64,000 nt of DNA from Commensalibacter papalotli (ex Servin-Garciduenas et al. 2014) (GTDB lineage: Bacteria > Pseudomonadota > Alphaproteobacteria > Acetobacterales > Acetobacteraceae): positions 248,001 to 312,000 of the forward strand of contig NZ_ATSX01000002.1 in assembly GCF_000527695.1 (NCBI RefSeq), written 5' to 3'. Positions 27,776 to 36,670 of this stretch are shown piece by piece (position 1 is the first letter of the stretch; every line of letters begins with the position of its first letter). The notes under the pieces were generated by a model. The model made no database searches, was not told the DNA's origin, and worked only from the letters and a program-made list of their open reading frames with translations. A program made the position numbers and the translations under genes.

Positions 27776-29137
27776 ATGACAAAGGGTGTTTCCTTTGACC
27801 GTCTTGCGCGGTACGAAGGAAATCTACCGCGATATACAAGTTATCCAACAGCTGTACAGTTTACAGAAGCTGTTGGATTTAACCAATATAAAGAATGGTT
27901 ACAGGCTCTTCCAGAGGGGGAGCCTGTTTCGTTGTATTTACATGTTCCTTTTTGTGATGAGCTATGTAAATTTTGTGCTTGTAACACACAAGTCGTTCAT
28001 CAAGAGTTGGTGCGTAGTGCTTATGGTGATTTGTTGTGTGAAGAGCTGAAACGACTGGCGGAGTTGCTTCAAGCGCGTCGTTCAGTAAGTTTTATTCATT
28101 TCGGGGGCGGAACTCCGACAACATTACCTATGAATGCAATGAAAAAGGTAATGCAAACAATATATTCTTTATTCGACATTCAAAAAAATGCTGATATTTC
28201 AATTGAACTTGATCCTAGGCATGTTTCTGTCGAGTATTTTTCTATGTTGCATCCTTTGGGGTTTACCAGAGTCAGTTTTGGTGTGCAGGATTTAGATCCC
28301 AAAGTGCAAAAAGCCTGTGGACGTATTCAAAGTAAAGAGTTAACCGCGCATTGTATTAAGGTTGTACGTCAGAATAATATTCAGTCTGTGAATGTTGACT
28401 TGATATATGGATTGCCTAATCAAACAGTTGAAAGCTTGCGGGCAACGATTCGATCAGTTGTGGAGTTGAAACCAGATCGATTGGCTGTTTTTGGGTATGC
28501 TCATGTGCCATGGAAATTTAAGCGACAAACATTATTGGAAGGTGACGTGCTACCTGATAGTGTTGAGCGTTTTCAACAGCGTCAAGTTATTGATGAAATT
28601 TTGCAAGGGGCAGGGTATCAAGTGATTGGTTTGGATCATTATGCTTTACCTCACGACTCGATGAGTATAGCTGCTGATAAAGGCACTTTGCATCGTAATT
28701 TCCAAGGATATACAGTTGATGATGCACCTGCTTTATTAGGTGTTGGGGCCTCATCAGTATCGATTGTTCCTCAGGGGATTGTGCAAAATCATTCAGCAGT
28801 AGCGATGTATCAAAAAGCAATGACCCAAGAGGGGCTTCCTGTAGCGCGTGGCTTGAAGCGTGATGAAGAGGATTTGCTGCGTTGGCACGTTATAGAAAGA
28901 TTAATGTGTGATTTGCATATTGATTTAGAATTAGTAACGCGGCAATATAATAAACCAGAGCATTTTTTTGATGAAGCAATTGCCAAATTAAAACCATTTG
29001 AAGAAGATGCTTTAGTAAAAATCTCGGGCTATAAGATTATAGTAACAGAAGAGGGGCGCTGTTTCTTGAGAAATATAGCGGTTGTTTTTGATACTTATTA
29101 CCGTGTTGCTCCACAACGCCATGCCCAAGCAATATAA
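27776..29137 (+). CDS. hemN: oxygen-independent coproporphyrinogen III dehydrogenase
   Basis: A 453-residue radical SAM enzyme that decarboxylates coproporphyrinogen III to protoporphyrinogen IX without oxygen. Radical SAM cluster ligands are Cys60, Cys64 and Cys67 (followed by Cys69) in HVPFCDELCKFCACNTQ. Further family segments are FIHFGGGTPTTL, ISIELDPRH, RVSFGVQDLDPKVQKACGR and VDLIYGLPNQT. The length and CxxxCxxCxC identify HemN and not the shorter HemW. It starts 18 bases after ompW and ends 18 bases before the next gene, so the three are likely one operon. Confidence 0.93.
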   Translation: MTKGVSFDRLARYEGNLPRYTSYPTAVQFTEAVGFNQYKEWLQALPEGEPVSLYLHVPFCDELCKFCACNTQVVHQELVRSAYGDLLCEELKRLAELLQARRSVSFIHFGGGTPTTLPMNAMKKVMQTIYSLFDIQKNADISIELDPRHVSVEYFSMLHPLGFTRVSFGVQDLDPKVQKACGRIQSKELTAHCIKVVRQNNIQSVNVDLIYGLPNQTVESLRATIRSVVELKPDRLAVFGYAHVPWKFKRQTLLEGDVLPDSVERFQQRQVIDEILQGAGYQVIGLDHYALPHDSMSIAADKGTLHRNFQGYTVDDAPALLGVGASSVSIVPQGIVQNHSAVAMYQKAMTQEGLPVARGLKRDEEDLLRWHVIERLMCDLHIDLELVTRQYNKPEHFFDEAIAKLKPFEEDALVKISGYKIIVTEEGRCFLRNIAVVFDTYYRVAPQRHAQAI

Positions 29138-29155
29138 GTTCAAAGGGATGTTTAA

Positions 29156-29806
29156 ATGAGTATTCAAAATAGCGATGCTGGTCAGTTTGTGCGCCATTCT
29201 ATTGGACAAGCATCAGAATATACAAAACCTTATAAACACTGGTTATTAAAGGATGTATTGCCTGATTATGTTTGTGATTCTTTGGTTGAATGGATGCCTG
29301 ATGCCAAGGCTGTATCGGGGGATATTCAGGGGCGACGTGAAAATAACAATCAAAACCGTGTGTTTGTAAATTCACAAAAGCAGAAAGAGGATCAACGTTG
29401 TGCAGCATTAGCACAAGCTTTTGAAGCTCAAGAAACAAGAGATCTTTTTACGCAAATGACAGGGGCTGATCTTACTGATACTTGGTTAAGGCTAGAGCTT
29501 TGTTTGGATAAAGAGGGGTTTTGGTTGGAGCATCATACAGATATTGGTGCCAAGAAACTAACTTTTCTGGTTTCTTTATCTTTAGGAGAAGATGCTGAAA
29601 GTTGGGGTACTGATATTATGAATGCTCAAGGAGATTCATTAGCTCGAAGCTCTGGCAAATTCAACTCAGCCTTTCTTTTTATTCCAGGAAAAGATACATG
29701 GCATGGGTATCAAAAGCGCCCTATGAGTGGTATTCGTCGTACTTTGATTATAAATTATGTATCTCAAAGCTGGCGAGCCAAGCATGAGCTTGCATTTAAT
29801 TATTGA
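29156..29806 (+). CDS. 2-oxoglutarate/Fe(II)-dependent oxygenase
   Basis: A 216-residue protein with the double-stranded beta-helix iron site: His127-x-Asp129 in EHHTDIGAKKLTF, distal His183 in DTWHGYQ, and Arg194/Arg195 (GIRRTLIINYV) in the place that usually binds 2-oxoglutarate. It lacks a signal peptide. Substrate unknown; the prolyl-hydroxylase-like fold is used on proteins, amino acids or small molecules. ATG with AAGGGATG upstream. Its position directly behind hemN suggests an oxygen- or iron-linked role, but this is context only. Confidence 0.8.
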   Translation: MSIQNSDAGQFVRHSIGQASEYTKPYKHWLLKDVLPDYVCDSLVEWMPDAKAVSGDIQGRRENNNQNRVFVNSQKQKEDQRCAALAQAFEAQETRDLFTQMTGADLTDTWLRLELCLDKEGFWLEHHTDIGAKKLTFLVSLSLGEDAESWGTDIMNAQGDSLARSSGKFNSAFLFIPGKDTWHGYQKRPMSGIRRTLIINYVSQSWRAKHELAFNY

Positions 29807-29916
29807 TTTTAGAAATAATTTATATTTTTATTAGTTTTTTTTTATATTTATATTAAAAGTTGTGTCATAAATTCCTATAATATTTATGGTTATGGCAGAA
29901 AATAGGATAAAGAAGC

Positions 29917-31554
29917 ATGAGTAATATCGCACGTGAACAAATGGAGTTTGATGTTTTAATTATCGGGGGTGGCCCAGCAGGACTATCTGCGGCTATTCGA
30001 TTAAAACAATTGGCACCGTCTGTTGAAATTTGCTTGATTGAGAAAGCTTCTGAAATTGGTGCGCACATTGTTTCGGGCGCTGTTCTTGAACCAACCGCGT
30101 TAAATGAATTATTTCCAGATTGGAAACAAAGAAATGCTCCATTAGATACACCAGTTAATCATGAGCGTATGTTTTACTTATCTAATGAAGAGAAATCGAC
30201 AGCCATACCTATTATTAAACCATTGATGCCAGCGATGAATAATCATGGTAATTTTATCGTAAGTTTGGGTGATTTTTGTCGTTGGCTTGCCGCTCAGGCA
30301 GAGGAATTAGGGGTTGAGGTCTTTCCTGGATTTTCTGGCCGGGAACTTATTATTGAAGATGACAAAGTTGTTGGTGTCATTACAGGGGATATGGGCCTTG
30401 AGAAAGACGGTAGTCAAGGATCGAATTTTGAACCAGGAATGGAATTGAGGGCTAAATATACGATTTTTGCAGAAGGATGTCGGGGATCTTTATCAAAAAA
30501 ATTAATGGATCAATTTAAATTAAGACAATCTGTTGACCCTCAAACCTATGGAATTGGGATTAAAGAGTTATGGGAAATTCCTGCACACAAGCACAAACCA
30601 GGGTATATACAACATAGTTTTGGTTGGCCATTAGATGATCGTACTTATGGTGGGTCTTGGTTGTATCATTTTGGTGATAATCTTGTTTCCTTTGGTTTTG
30701 TCGTTGGGCTTGATTATAGTAATCCTTGGTTATCTCCATTTGAAGAAATGCAACGTTCTAAAAACCATCCTGTGATTAAATATCATCTAGAGGGAGGAAG
30801 AAGGATCAGTTATTCTGCTCGTGCATTATCTGAAGGAGGATTACAATCCGTTCCTAAACTCTCTTTTCCAGGGGGATTGCTGGTTGGTGATGCAGCTGGT
30901 TTCTTAAATGTACCTAAAATCAAGGGTACACATACGTCTATGAAGTCTGGAATGGTTGCAGCAGAAGCGATTGTTGAAGCATTGACTACACAAGAAATAG
31001 AGCCAATCTCTTACCAGTTTCGTATGCGAAAATCATGGGTTTACAAAGAGTTACATCAAGTCCGTAATATTCGTCCTGCTTTTGCTAAGTTTGGCGCAAA
31101 AATTGCGACATTATATACAGGTTTTGATTCTATGGTTCGTGGTAAGGTTCCTTGGACGTTTCATCATGGTTTAGGGGATTATGAAAAACTAAAGGCAGCC
31201 TCTTTATGTCAAAAAATTGAGTATCCTAAATCAGATGATGAATTAACATTTACCCGTGAATCATCAGTATTTTTGGCTAATATTGATCATCGGGATAATC
31301 AGCCATTACACTTAAAATTAAAAAATATGTCAATTTGGAAAACAGTGAATTGGGAGACTTTTAAATCTCCTGAATCAAGATATTGCCCTGCAGGCGTATA
31401 TGAGGCAGTAGATATTGATAAAGAACCTAAATTGCAAATTAATTCTCAGAATTGTATTCATTGTAAAACTTGTGATATTAAAGACCCCACACAAAATATA
31501 GATTGGGAAACGCCAGAAGGTGGCAGTGGTCCGAATTATCCAGGTGGAATGTAA
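29917..31554 (+). CDS. etfD: electron transfer flavoprotein-ubiquinone oxidoreductase
   Basis: A 545-residue FAD and 4Fe-4S enzyme at the membrane that passes electrons from reduced ETF to ubiquinone. FAD site VLIIGGGPAGLSAAIRL at residues 10-26; GDAAGFLNVPKIKGTH near residue 327; the iron-sulfur ligands are in CPAGVYE and CIHCKTCDIKDPTQNI near the C-terminus. Full length. It precedes etfB by 40 bases, so the electron acceptor and its two-subunit donor are encoded together. Confidence 0.95.
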   Translation: MSNIAREQMEFDVLIIGGGPAGLSAAIRLKQLAPSVEICLIEKASEIGAHIVSGAVLEPTALNELFPDWKQRNAPLDTPVNHERMFYLSNEEKSTAIPIIKPLMPAMNNHGNFIVSLGDFCRWLAAQAEELGVEVFPGFSGRELIIEDDKVVGVITGDMGLEKDGSQGSNFEPGMELRAKYTIFAEGCRGSLSKKLMDQFKLRQSVDPQTYGIGIKELWEIPAHKHKPGYIQHSFGWPLDDRTYGGSWLYHFGDNLVSFGFVVGLDYSNPWLSPFEEMQRSKNHPVIKYHLEGGRRISYSARALSEGGLQSVPKLSFPGGLLVGDAAGFLNVPKIKGTHTSMKSGMVAAEAIVEALTTQEIEPISYQFRMRKSWVYKELHQVRNIRPAFAKFGAKIATLYTGFDSMVRGKVPWTFHHGLGDYEKLKAASLCQKIEYPKSDDELTFTRESSVFLANIDHRDNQPLHLKLKNMSIWKTVNWETFKSPESRYCPAGVYEAVDIDKEPKLQINSQNCIHCKTCDIKDPTQNIDWETPEGGSGPNYPGGM

Positions 31555-31594
31555 GATTTTAATTTAGTTAATAATATCGTAACGAAAGGGTGTT

Positions 31595-32344
31595 ATGAAA
31601 ATATTAGTTCCGGTGAAACGGGTTGTTGATTCTAATATTAAACCGTTGGTAAAGTCCGACAATTCTGGTGTAGAGGTTGGTGGCGTTAAAATGTCCATGA
31701 ATCCTTTTGATGAAACTGCAGTTGAAGAAGCAGTTCGCCTGAAAGAACAAAAAATTGTTTCTGAAGTTGTTGTTATCTCTATTGGAGAAGCCAAAAGCCA
31801 AGACACTTTGCGTACAGCGATGGCAATGGGTGCGGATAGAGGTGTTTTAGTTACTTCTGAAGATGCGCTAGAATCTTTGAGTGTTGCGAAAATTTTACAG
31901 CATTTTGTTACCAAAGAACAACCTGATATTGTTTTAATGGGTAAGCAAGCATCTGATGATGATATGAATGCGACTGGTCAGATCTTGGCAGCGAAACTTG
32001 GGTGGGCTCAAGGAACGTTTGTTAGTAAATTAGAGCTGTCTGAAGGTAAAGCGCAAATTACGCGTGAAATCGATGATGGCCAAGAAATTTTAGAGCTTGT
32101 ATTACCAGCTGTAATTACAACTGATTTACGCTTAAATGAGCCACGTTTTGCATCTTTGCCGAATATTATGAAAGCAAAAAAGAAACCTATCGAGACCGTT
32201 GCTCTTGCTGACCTTGGAATTGATACAGCTGTTCGTCTAGAAGTAAAATCTGTAGCGGAATCTTCTTCTGTTCGTGAAGGTGTTATTGTTAGTTCTGTTG
32301 AAGAGCTTATGGATAAACTTCAAAATGAAGCAAAGGTAATTTAA
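31595..32344 (+). CDS. etfB: electron transfer flavoprotein subunit beta
   Basis: A 249-residue subunit that binds AMP and contacts the acyl-CoA dehydrogenases donating electrons. Family features are MKILVPVKRVVDSN at the start, MNPFDETAVEEAVRLKE near residue 36 and the LRLNEPRFASLPNIMKAKKK recognition loop near residue 185. In other organisms lysines of this loop are methylated by EtfB lysine methyltransferase, and a predicted enzyme of that type is at 4999. Two bases separate its stop from the etfA start. Confidence 0.95.
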   Translation: MKILVPVKRVVDSNIKPLVKSDNSGVEVGGVKMSMNPFDETAVEEAVRLKEQKIVSEVVVISIGEAKSQDTLRTAMAMGADRGVLVTSEDALESLSVAKILQHFVTKEQPDIVLMGKQASDDDMNATGQILAAKLGWAQGTFVSKLELSEGKAQITREIDDGQEILELVLPAVITTDLRLNEPRFASLPNIMKAKKKPIETVALADLGIDTAVRLEVKSVAESSSVREGVIVSSVEELMDKLQNEAKVI

Positions 32345-32346
32345 AA

Positions 32347-33294
32347 ATGGCTGTTTTAGTTTTATTAAGTTATGAAAAAGGCGATAAAATCCGCCCGATT
32401 AGCCGTTCTGCGATTGCTGCTGCAACTCAGTTGGATACAGAAGTACATGCACTGCTTGTTGGTGAAAATCTAGAAATCTTATCTCAAAAAGCATCTCAGT
32501 TAAATGGTGTGCAAAAATTGCTTGTTGCAGAACATTCTGCATATGCGCATATGCCAGCAGAACCTGTGGCAAATTTGATTGCTTCAATAGCTGAATCTTA
32601 TGAGTTTATTATTGCACCAGCAAACGCAGAAGGAAAAGATATTCTTCCTCGTTTGGCAGGTTTATTGGATGTCCAACCGATTTCTGATGTTGTAGAAATT
32701 ATTGATACGTCAACGTTTGTACGTCCTATCTATGCAGGCAGTATACTTGCGACAGTAGCTTCTAAAGATGCTAAGAAACTTTTATCCGTTCGTGGAACGA
32801 CTTTCGAAGCTGTTGCAGAAACAGGTGGCAGTGCTGTAGTTGAAAAAATTGAAAATTTACCACTTTCTGAAAAGCAACTTTCAATATTTAAAGAGTTAAA
32901 ACTTTCTCAATCCGATAGACCTGAGCTTGAAGGTGCGCGCGTTGTTGTTTCTGGTGGCCGTGGAATGCAAAGTGCTGAAAATTTTGTATTGCTTGAAAAA
33001 ATTGCCGATCAATTAGAAGGTGCGATTGGTGCTTCCAGAGCAGCTGTTGATGCAGGATTTGTCAGTAATGATTTCCAAGTTGGCCAAACAGGTAAGATTG
33101 TAGCGCCAGAGCTTTATATTGCCGTGGCGATTTCTGGTGCCATTCAGCATCTTGCTGGAATGAAAGATAGCAAAATCGTTGTTTCGATTAATAAAGATCC
33201 AGAAGCCCCTATGTTCAAAGTATCAGACTATGGTATTGTAGGTGATCTTTTTGAAATTTTACCTCAATTAGAGGCAGCTTTAAAAGCTAGATAA
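32347..33294 (+). CDS. etfA: electron transfer flavoprotein subunit alpha
   Basis: A 315-residue FAD-carrying subunit of ETF. The C-terminal FAD domain shows VVVSGGRGMQSAENF near residue 198, GAIGASRAAVDAGF, QVGQTGKIVAPELYIAVAIS and the ISGAIQHLAGM stretch, all ETF alpha signatures, followed by NKDPEAPMFKVSDYGIVGDL. It directly follows etfB and is closed by a strong terminator at 33300. Confidence 0.95.
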   Translation: MAVLVLLSYEKGDKIRPISRSAIAAATQLDTEVHALLVGENLEILSQKASQLNGVQKLLVAEHSAYAHMPAEPVANLIASIAESYEFIIAPANAEGKDILPRLAGLLDVQPISDVVEIIDTSTFVRPIYAGSILATVASKDAKKLLSVRGTTFEAVAETGGSAVVEKIENLPLSEKQLSIFKELKLSQSDRPELEGARVVVSGGRGMQSAENFVLLEKIADQLEGAIGASRAAVDAGFVSNDFQVGQTGKIVAPELYIAVAISGAIQHLAGMKDSKIVVSINKDPEAPMFKVSDYGIVGDLFEILPQLEAALKAR

Positions 33295-33299
33295 TTTAA

Positions 33300-33336
33300 T
33301 TCAAATACTTTTTTAGTTTAAAAAAAAGTATTTGAA
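33300..33336 (+). terminator. terminator of the etf operon
   Basis: A 15-bp perfect stem (33300-33314 paired with 33322-33336; arms begin TTCAAATAC and end GTATTTGAA) with a 7-base loop, starting 6 bases past the etfA stop. The T-run lies within the arm (TTTTTT, 33309-33314). Confidence 0.75.
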
Positions 33337-33386
33337 AATAATAATAAGAATAGTTTAACCAGATAAAATTAATAAGGATATTCATT

Positions 33387-33524
33387 ATGAAATGGGAACT
33401 AGAAATACCAAAGGATAAATATTATGTACCTGTTATTAATATTAAATGGCTTTTGATTTTGCATGGAATATTGATAGTTGTTCTTGGTTTAATGATGTGG
33501 GGTGCATGGAACCTAAACAGTTAA
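33387..33524 (+). CDS. small single-pass membrane protein, 45 residues
   Basis: ATG 33387 with AAGGA and 8-base spacing, 46 codons to TAA. The product starts MKWELEIPKDKYYVPVINIK and then has one transmembrane helix (WLLILHGILIVVLGLMMWGAW) ending NLNS. The polar N-terminus followed by one helix resembles small inner-membrane accessory subunits. No family recognised. It stands 24 bases ahead of the znuA-like gene and after the etf terminator, so it may be the first gene of the metal-import operon. Confidence 0.6.
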   Translation: MKWELEIPKDKYYVPVINIKWLLILHGILIVVLGLMMWGAWNLNS

Positions 33525-33547
33525 TTTGAAGTCAAAGTTTAAGTAAT

Positions 33548-34441
33548 ATGTTTTTTTCTCAGTATCGAAAAAGTATTCTGGCAGGAATTATAATATATAG
33601 CAGCTGTACAGCTGCTTATGCTGAACCAGTATCTAAAGTGCTTCATGTGATTGCAGCAGAGAATATGTATGGGGATATTGCTCAGCAACTGGGGGGCAAA
33701 TATGTACAAGTTGATTCTATTTTAAACAATCCAGATCAAGATCCTCATTTGTTTGAATTAACCCCCAGTATAGGCAAGAAAATTGCTGATGCTGATTTGA
33801 TTATTGTGAATGGGTTAGGTTATGATTCTTGGATGAATCGTTTATTAACAAAATATCATTTTAATCATCAAGATATTGTTTCCGTGCAAGCTTTATTAAA
33901 CCGTAAAGAAGGTGATAATCCCCATTTATGGTATGATGTTGATGCAATTGATGCCTTGTCTGGGCGATTAGAGCAGCTTTATGTAAAACTTGAACCACAT
34001 GAAAAGTTGGTTTTTGAAAGCAAATTAAGTTCTTTTCAAACTGATTTAAACAAAATCAAAGAGCGTATTGAGACTATTAAGCAAAAACACGTTCATATCA
34101 AAGTAGCAGCAACAGAACCTGTTTTTGGGCTAATGGCGCAAAAGTTAGGCTTTGAGATGTTAGAAGAACCCTATCAATGGGTCGTAATGAACGGTGGCGA
34201 GCCAACACCAAAGCAGGTTGCTGGGTTTATTCAGGATTTAAAAACACATCAAATCCAAATTTTGTTTTATAATGAGCAAGTGGTTACCCCTGCAACGCAA
34301 CAGTTAAAAAAGATTGCTATGGAAGCAGGCGTTGCTGTGGTTGGAGTTTCAGAAACAATGCCAGCGAATTTGACCTATCAGCAATGGATGAATCAGGTTT
34401 TGGATAAAGTAGAGGCTGCTTTAAAAAGTAAACATCCATGA
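33548..34441 (+). CDS. znuA: zinc/manganese ABC transporter substrate-binding protein
   Basis: A 297-residue periplasmic cluster A-I binding protein. Signal peptide ends near AAYAEP. Metal ligands expected at His in DPHLFELTPS (about residue 62) and NPHLWYDV (about residue 123), and later in the TEPVFG and YNEQVVTPATQQL segments. It lacks the His-rich loop of classical ZnuA, so the metal may be Zn or Mn. The stop overlaps the ATPase gene start by four bases (ATGA). Confidence 0.85.
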   Translation: MFFSQYRKSILAGIIIYSSCTAAYAEPVSKVLHVIAAENMYGDIAQQLGGKYVQVDSILNNPDQDPHLFELTPSIGKKIADADLIIVNGLGYDSWMNRLLTKYHFNHQDIVSVQALLNRKEGDNPHLWYDVDAIDALSGRLEQLYVKLEPHEKLVFESKLSSFQTDLNKIKERIETIKQKHVHIKVAATEPVFGLMAQKLGFEMLEEPYQWVVMNGGEPTPKQVAGFIQDLKTHQIQILFYNEQVVTPATQQLKKIAMEAGVAVVGVSETMPANLTYQQWMNQVLDKVEAALKSKHP

Positions 34442-35193
34442 ATGTCATTGAATGTCAAAATCTTGATATTCGATTAGGGACACATTTAATTTTATCTAGG
34501 CTTAATCTGCAGATACAAGAAAATCAGTTTGTTGGTATTTTTGGCCCGAATGGATCGGGAAAGACGACTTTTATGAAAGCGTTATTAGGTATTATCCCGT
34601 GTTCCGAGAATAAGATTAAAATTCTTGGTAAAACACCTGTAAAAGCTAGGAAACAAATTGGATATATTCCTCAATATCGCGAGATGGAATCTTTTCGTTT
34701 AAAGGGAAAGGATTTTATTGCTACAAGTATTCACGGGCATAAATTGGGGTTGCCCTTTTTAACTAAAAAAGATTTATATCAAATTGATAATGTTCTCGAC
34801 CAGGTTCATGCCAGAGACCTGGCTTTTACGCCGCTTTCTGAAATGTCTGGGGGGCAAAGGCAACGCCTTTTGTTGGCACAAGCATTATTAGGTAATCCTA
34901 AGCTTATTATTATGGATGAACCTTTTAGTAATCTTGACCCCAAGTGGGTGAAACTTATTTTATCTCTTATCAAAGAATTGCAAGCACAAAGAAAATTAAC
35001 CATTTTACTGTCAACGCATGATTTAAACCCATTAATGAAAATTATGGATCAAGTCATTTGCATTGGTAATCAACAGGCGGTCTTGGGGGATGTTGATCGT
35101 GTGATGACTTCTGAGGTATTAAGTGGACTTTATGGGTTTCCTATTGAGGTTGTTAAAACGGATCAGCATCTTTTTGTAACAACATCCTGCTAA
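34438..35193 (+). CDS. znuC: metal ABC transporter ATP-binding protein
   Basis: A 251-residue cytoplasmic ATPase. Walker A GPNGSGKTT (residues 36-44), Q loop IGYIPQYRE, signature MSGGQRQRLLLAQALL, Walker B LIIMDEPFSNLDP and switch His in LLSTHDL. It energises the permease encoded next. Coupled to znuA by overlap; 9 bases separate it from the next open frame, with the permease ATG 27 bases on. Confidence 0.92.
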   Translation: MNVIECQNLDIRLGTHLILSRLNLQIQENQFVGIFGPNGSGKTTFMKALLGIIPCSENKIKILGKTPVKARKQIGYIPQYREMESFRLKGKDFIATSIHGHKLGLPFLTKKDLYQIDNVLDQVHARDLAFTPLSEMSGGQRQRLLLAQALLGNPKLIIMDEPFSNLDPKWVKLILSLIKELQAQRKLTILLSTHDLNPLMKIMDQVICIGNQQAVLGDVDRVMTSEVLSGLYGFPIEVVKTDQHLFVTTSC

Positions 35194-35220
35194 TTTATTC
35201 ATTTGAAAGTTTGTTCGAGG

Positions 35221-36039
35221 ATGTTTTCTCTTGAGTTTATGCAAACTGCATTTATTGCATCTGGTATTGTTGCGATTATTTGTGGTTTGATTGGATATTT
35301 TTTATTAATTCGCAGAGAAGCCTTTGCTGGGCATGCATTGTCTCATGTTGGATTTGCAGGCGCAACGGGAGCAAGCCTAGTCGGGTTATCACCATTTCTG
35401 GGATTATTGTTATTCAGTCTGTGTGCAGGTGGATTAATTGGAGCCATTGGTCCGAAATTAAAAGATAGAGATATTGCTATTGGATTAGTCTTATCAACTT
35501 CGATGGGGCTCGGGCTATTGTTTTTGCATTTTTACACGCGATATGCCTCTCAAGTAACGGGGTTACTTTTTGGTAATATCTTTGCTGTTAATACACAAAC
35601 GTTATATGGATTAATTATTCTAAGTATTATTTGTTGTATCGTTATGCTTTTTTTTATGCGCCCTCTGTTATTTGCATCTTTGCAGCCAGATTTGGCCGAA
35701 GCAAAAGGCGTTTCTTTGCGCTGTGTTTCTATTTTATTTTTAGCGTTGGTTGCGTGTGTAACGGCTGCATGTGTGCAAGTTACAGGGATCTTATTAACAT
35801 TTTCCTTGATGGTGGGGCCAGCGGCGGTTGCACGTCAGTTGAGCACGACGGTTTGGCGAGGGGTATTTTTGTCGATTTTTCTGGCGGTTGCAGAAGCATG
35901 GGGAGGGATTATCATCGCTTGGATTACGGATTATCCTGTTTCTTTTTGGATTAGCTTATTAAGCTTTGTGGTCTATTTGGTTTCCTTATTATTCAGTAAA
36001 AATTTATCTTTTTATAAGAAAATAAAACTAATTAACTAA
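35221..36039 (+). CDS. znuB: metal ABC transporter permease
   Basis: A 272-residue inner-membrane permease of the ABC-3 family with about eight helices. It carries the early coupling segment LLIRREAFAGHALSHVGFAGA near residue 25 and LLTFSLMVGPAAVARQ near residue 195. I prefer ATG 35221; a TTG at 35203 has no ribosome site, and a GAGG directly before 35221 is very close, so the start is not certain. Last gene of the importer; no Zur or MntR box was recognised upstream. Confidence 0.9.
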   Translation: MFSLEFMQTAFIASGIVAIICGLIGYFLLIRREAFAGHALSHVGFAGATGASLVGLSPFLGLLLFSLCAGGLIGAIGPKLKDRDIAIGLVLSTSMGLGLLFLHFYTRYASQVTGLLFGNIFAVNTQTLYGLIILSIICCIVMLFFMRPLLFASLQPDLAEAKGVSLRCVSILFLALVACVTAACVQVTGILLTFSLMVGPAAVARQLSTTVWRGVFLSIFLAVAEAWGGIIIAWITDYPVSFWISLLSFVVYLVSLLFSKNLSFYKKIKLIN

Positions 36040-36373
36040 GTATTATTTTGGGAGCTTAAGAGAAGAAAAAATAATCCAAATTCATTATGACAAAGCAGAT
36101 ATTGGGTATCGTGCCTATGGCTCTAATTTTAAAGATTATGCTATGACTCTTTGTTTTCAAAAAGCATTTGGAAGTCGCGATCCTATTTTAAACGAGGACG
36201 CAAAAGCAACAATGGGGTTTTTTTTAGAATTGTGGATGGATTATAATTTTGGGCAGCCCATTAAAATACAGGGCAAGCTAGACAAATTAATTGAAAACTA
36301 TCTAAAACAAACTTATAGATCACAAATGCATCCAAAATCAAAATTATATATATTTAAATGTATGGATTTGTAA
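36032..36373 (+). pseudogene. startless open frame, probable remnant of a small protein gene
   Basis: The frame is open from 36032, overlapping the end of znuB, to TAA 36373, but the first ATG is at 36143. The upstream part reads protein-like: IIQIHYDKADIGYRAYGSNF, leading without a start codon into MTLCFQKAFGSRDPILNEDA and on to a Lys-rich tail. This suggests a gene that lost its 5' end. A 76-residue product from ATG 36143 is possible but lacks a ribosome site. Family not recognised; the size and style resemble small immunity-type proteins. Confidence 0.35.
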
Positions 36374-36394
36374 CATAGTGACGATTTGGATCGA

Positions 36395-36475
36395 TTAACC
36401 AAAGAGTTCGTAGCCCATTCCAATCGAACCTGTAAACAAGATCATCCCAAATATCCACATGAGTGGTAAATACAA
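36395..36475 (-). CDS. possible 26-residue membrane peptide
   Basis: Starting at TTG 36475 (or ATG 36460), the minus strand encodes MYLPLMWIFGMILFTGSIGM followed by GYELFG, a single hydrophobic helix with a short polar end. No clear ribosome site. It sits in the 628-base space between znuB and rapZ, which also holds an 8-bp inverted repeat TATGCTGT/ACAGCATA (36501-36528) without a T-run. Low confidence. Confidence 0.2.
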   Translation of the reverse strand: MYLPLMWIFGMILFTGSIGMGYELFG

Positions 36476-36670
36476 ATTAGATTTCTGTTACTTACGTTCT
36501 TATGCTGTGTTTCTATGATTACAGCATAGTTCAATTAAGAGAGGAAACTCAACGTCATTAGAAAAAGCTGATATTCGTTACGAAGTGTTTAATTAAAGTT
36601 TTTTCAACTGATATTTTATAACTATTCTATTGTATCAGGACGTATTGTTGCTTAATATTACATTTTATTG

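Noticed and set aside
36501-36528. TATGCTGT/ACAGCATA inverted repeat before rapZ
   Set aside because: 12-base loop and no T-run; too weak to call a terminator or operator.
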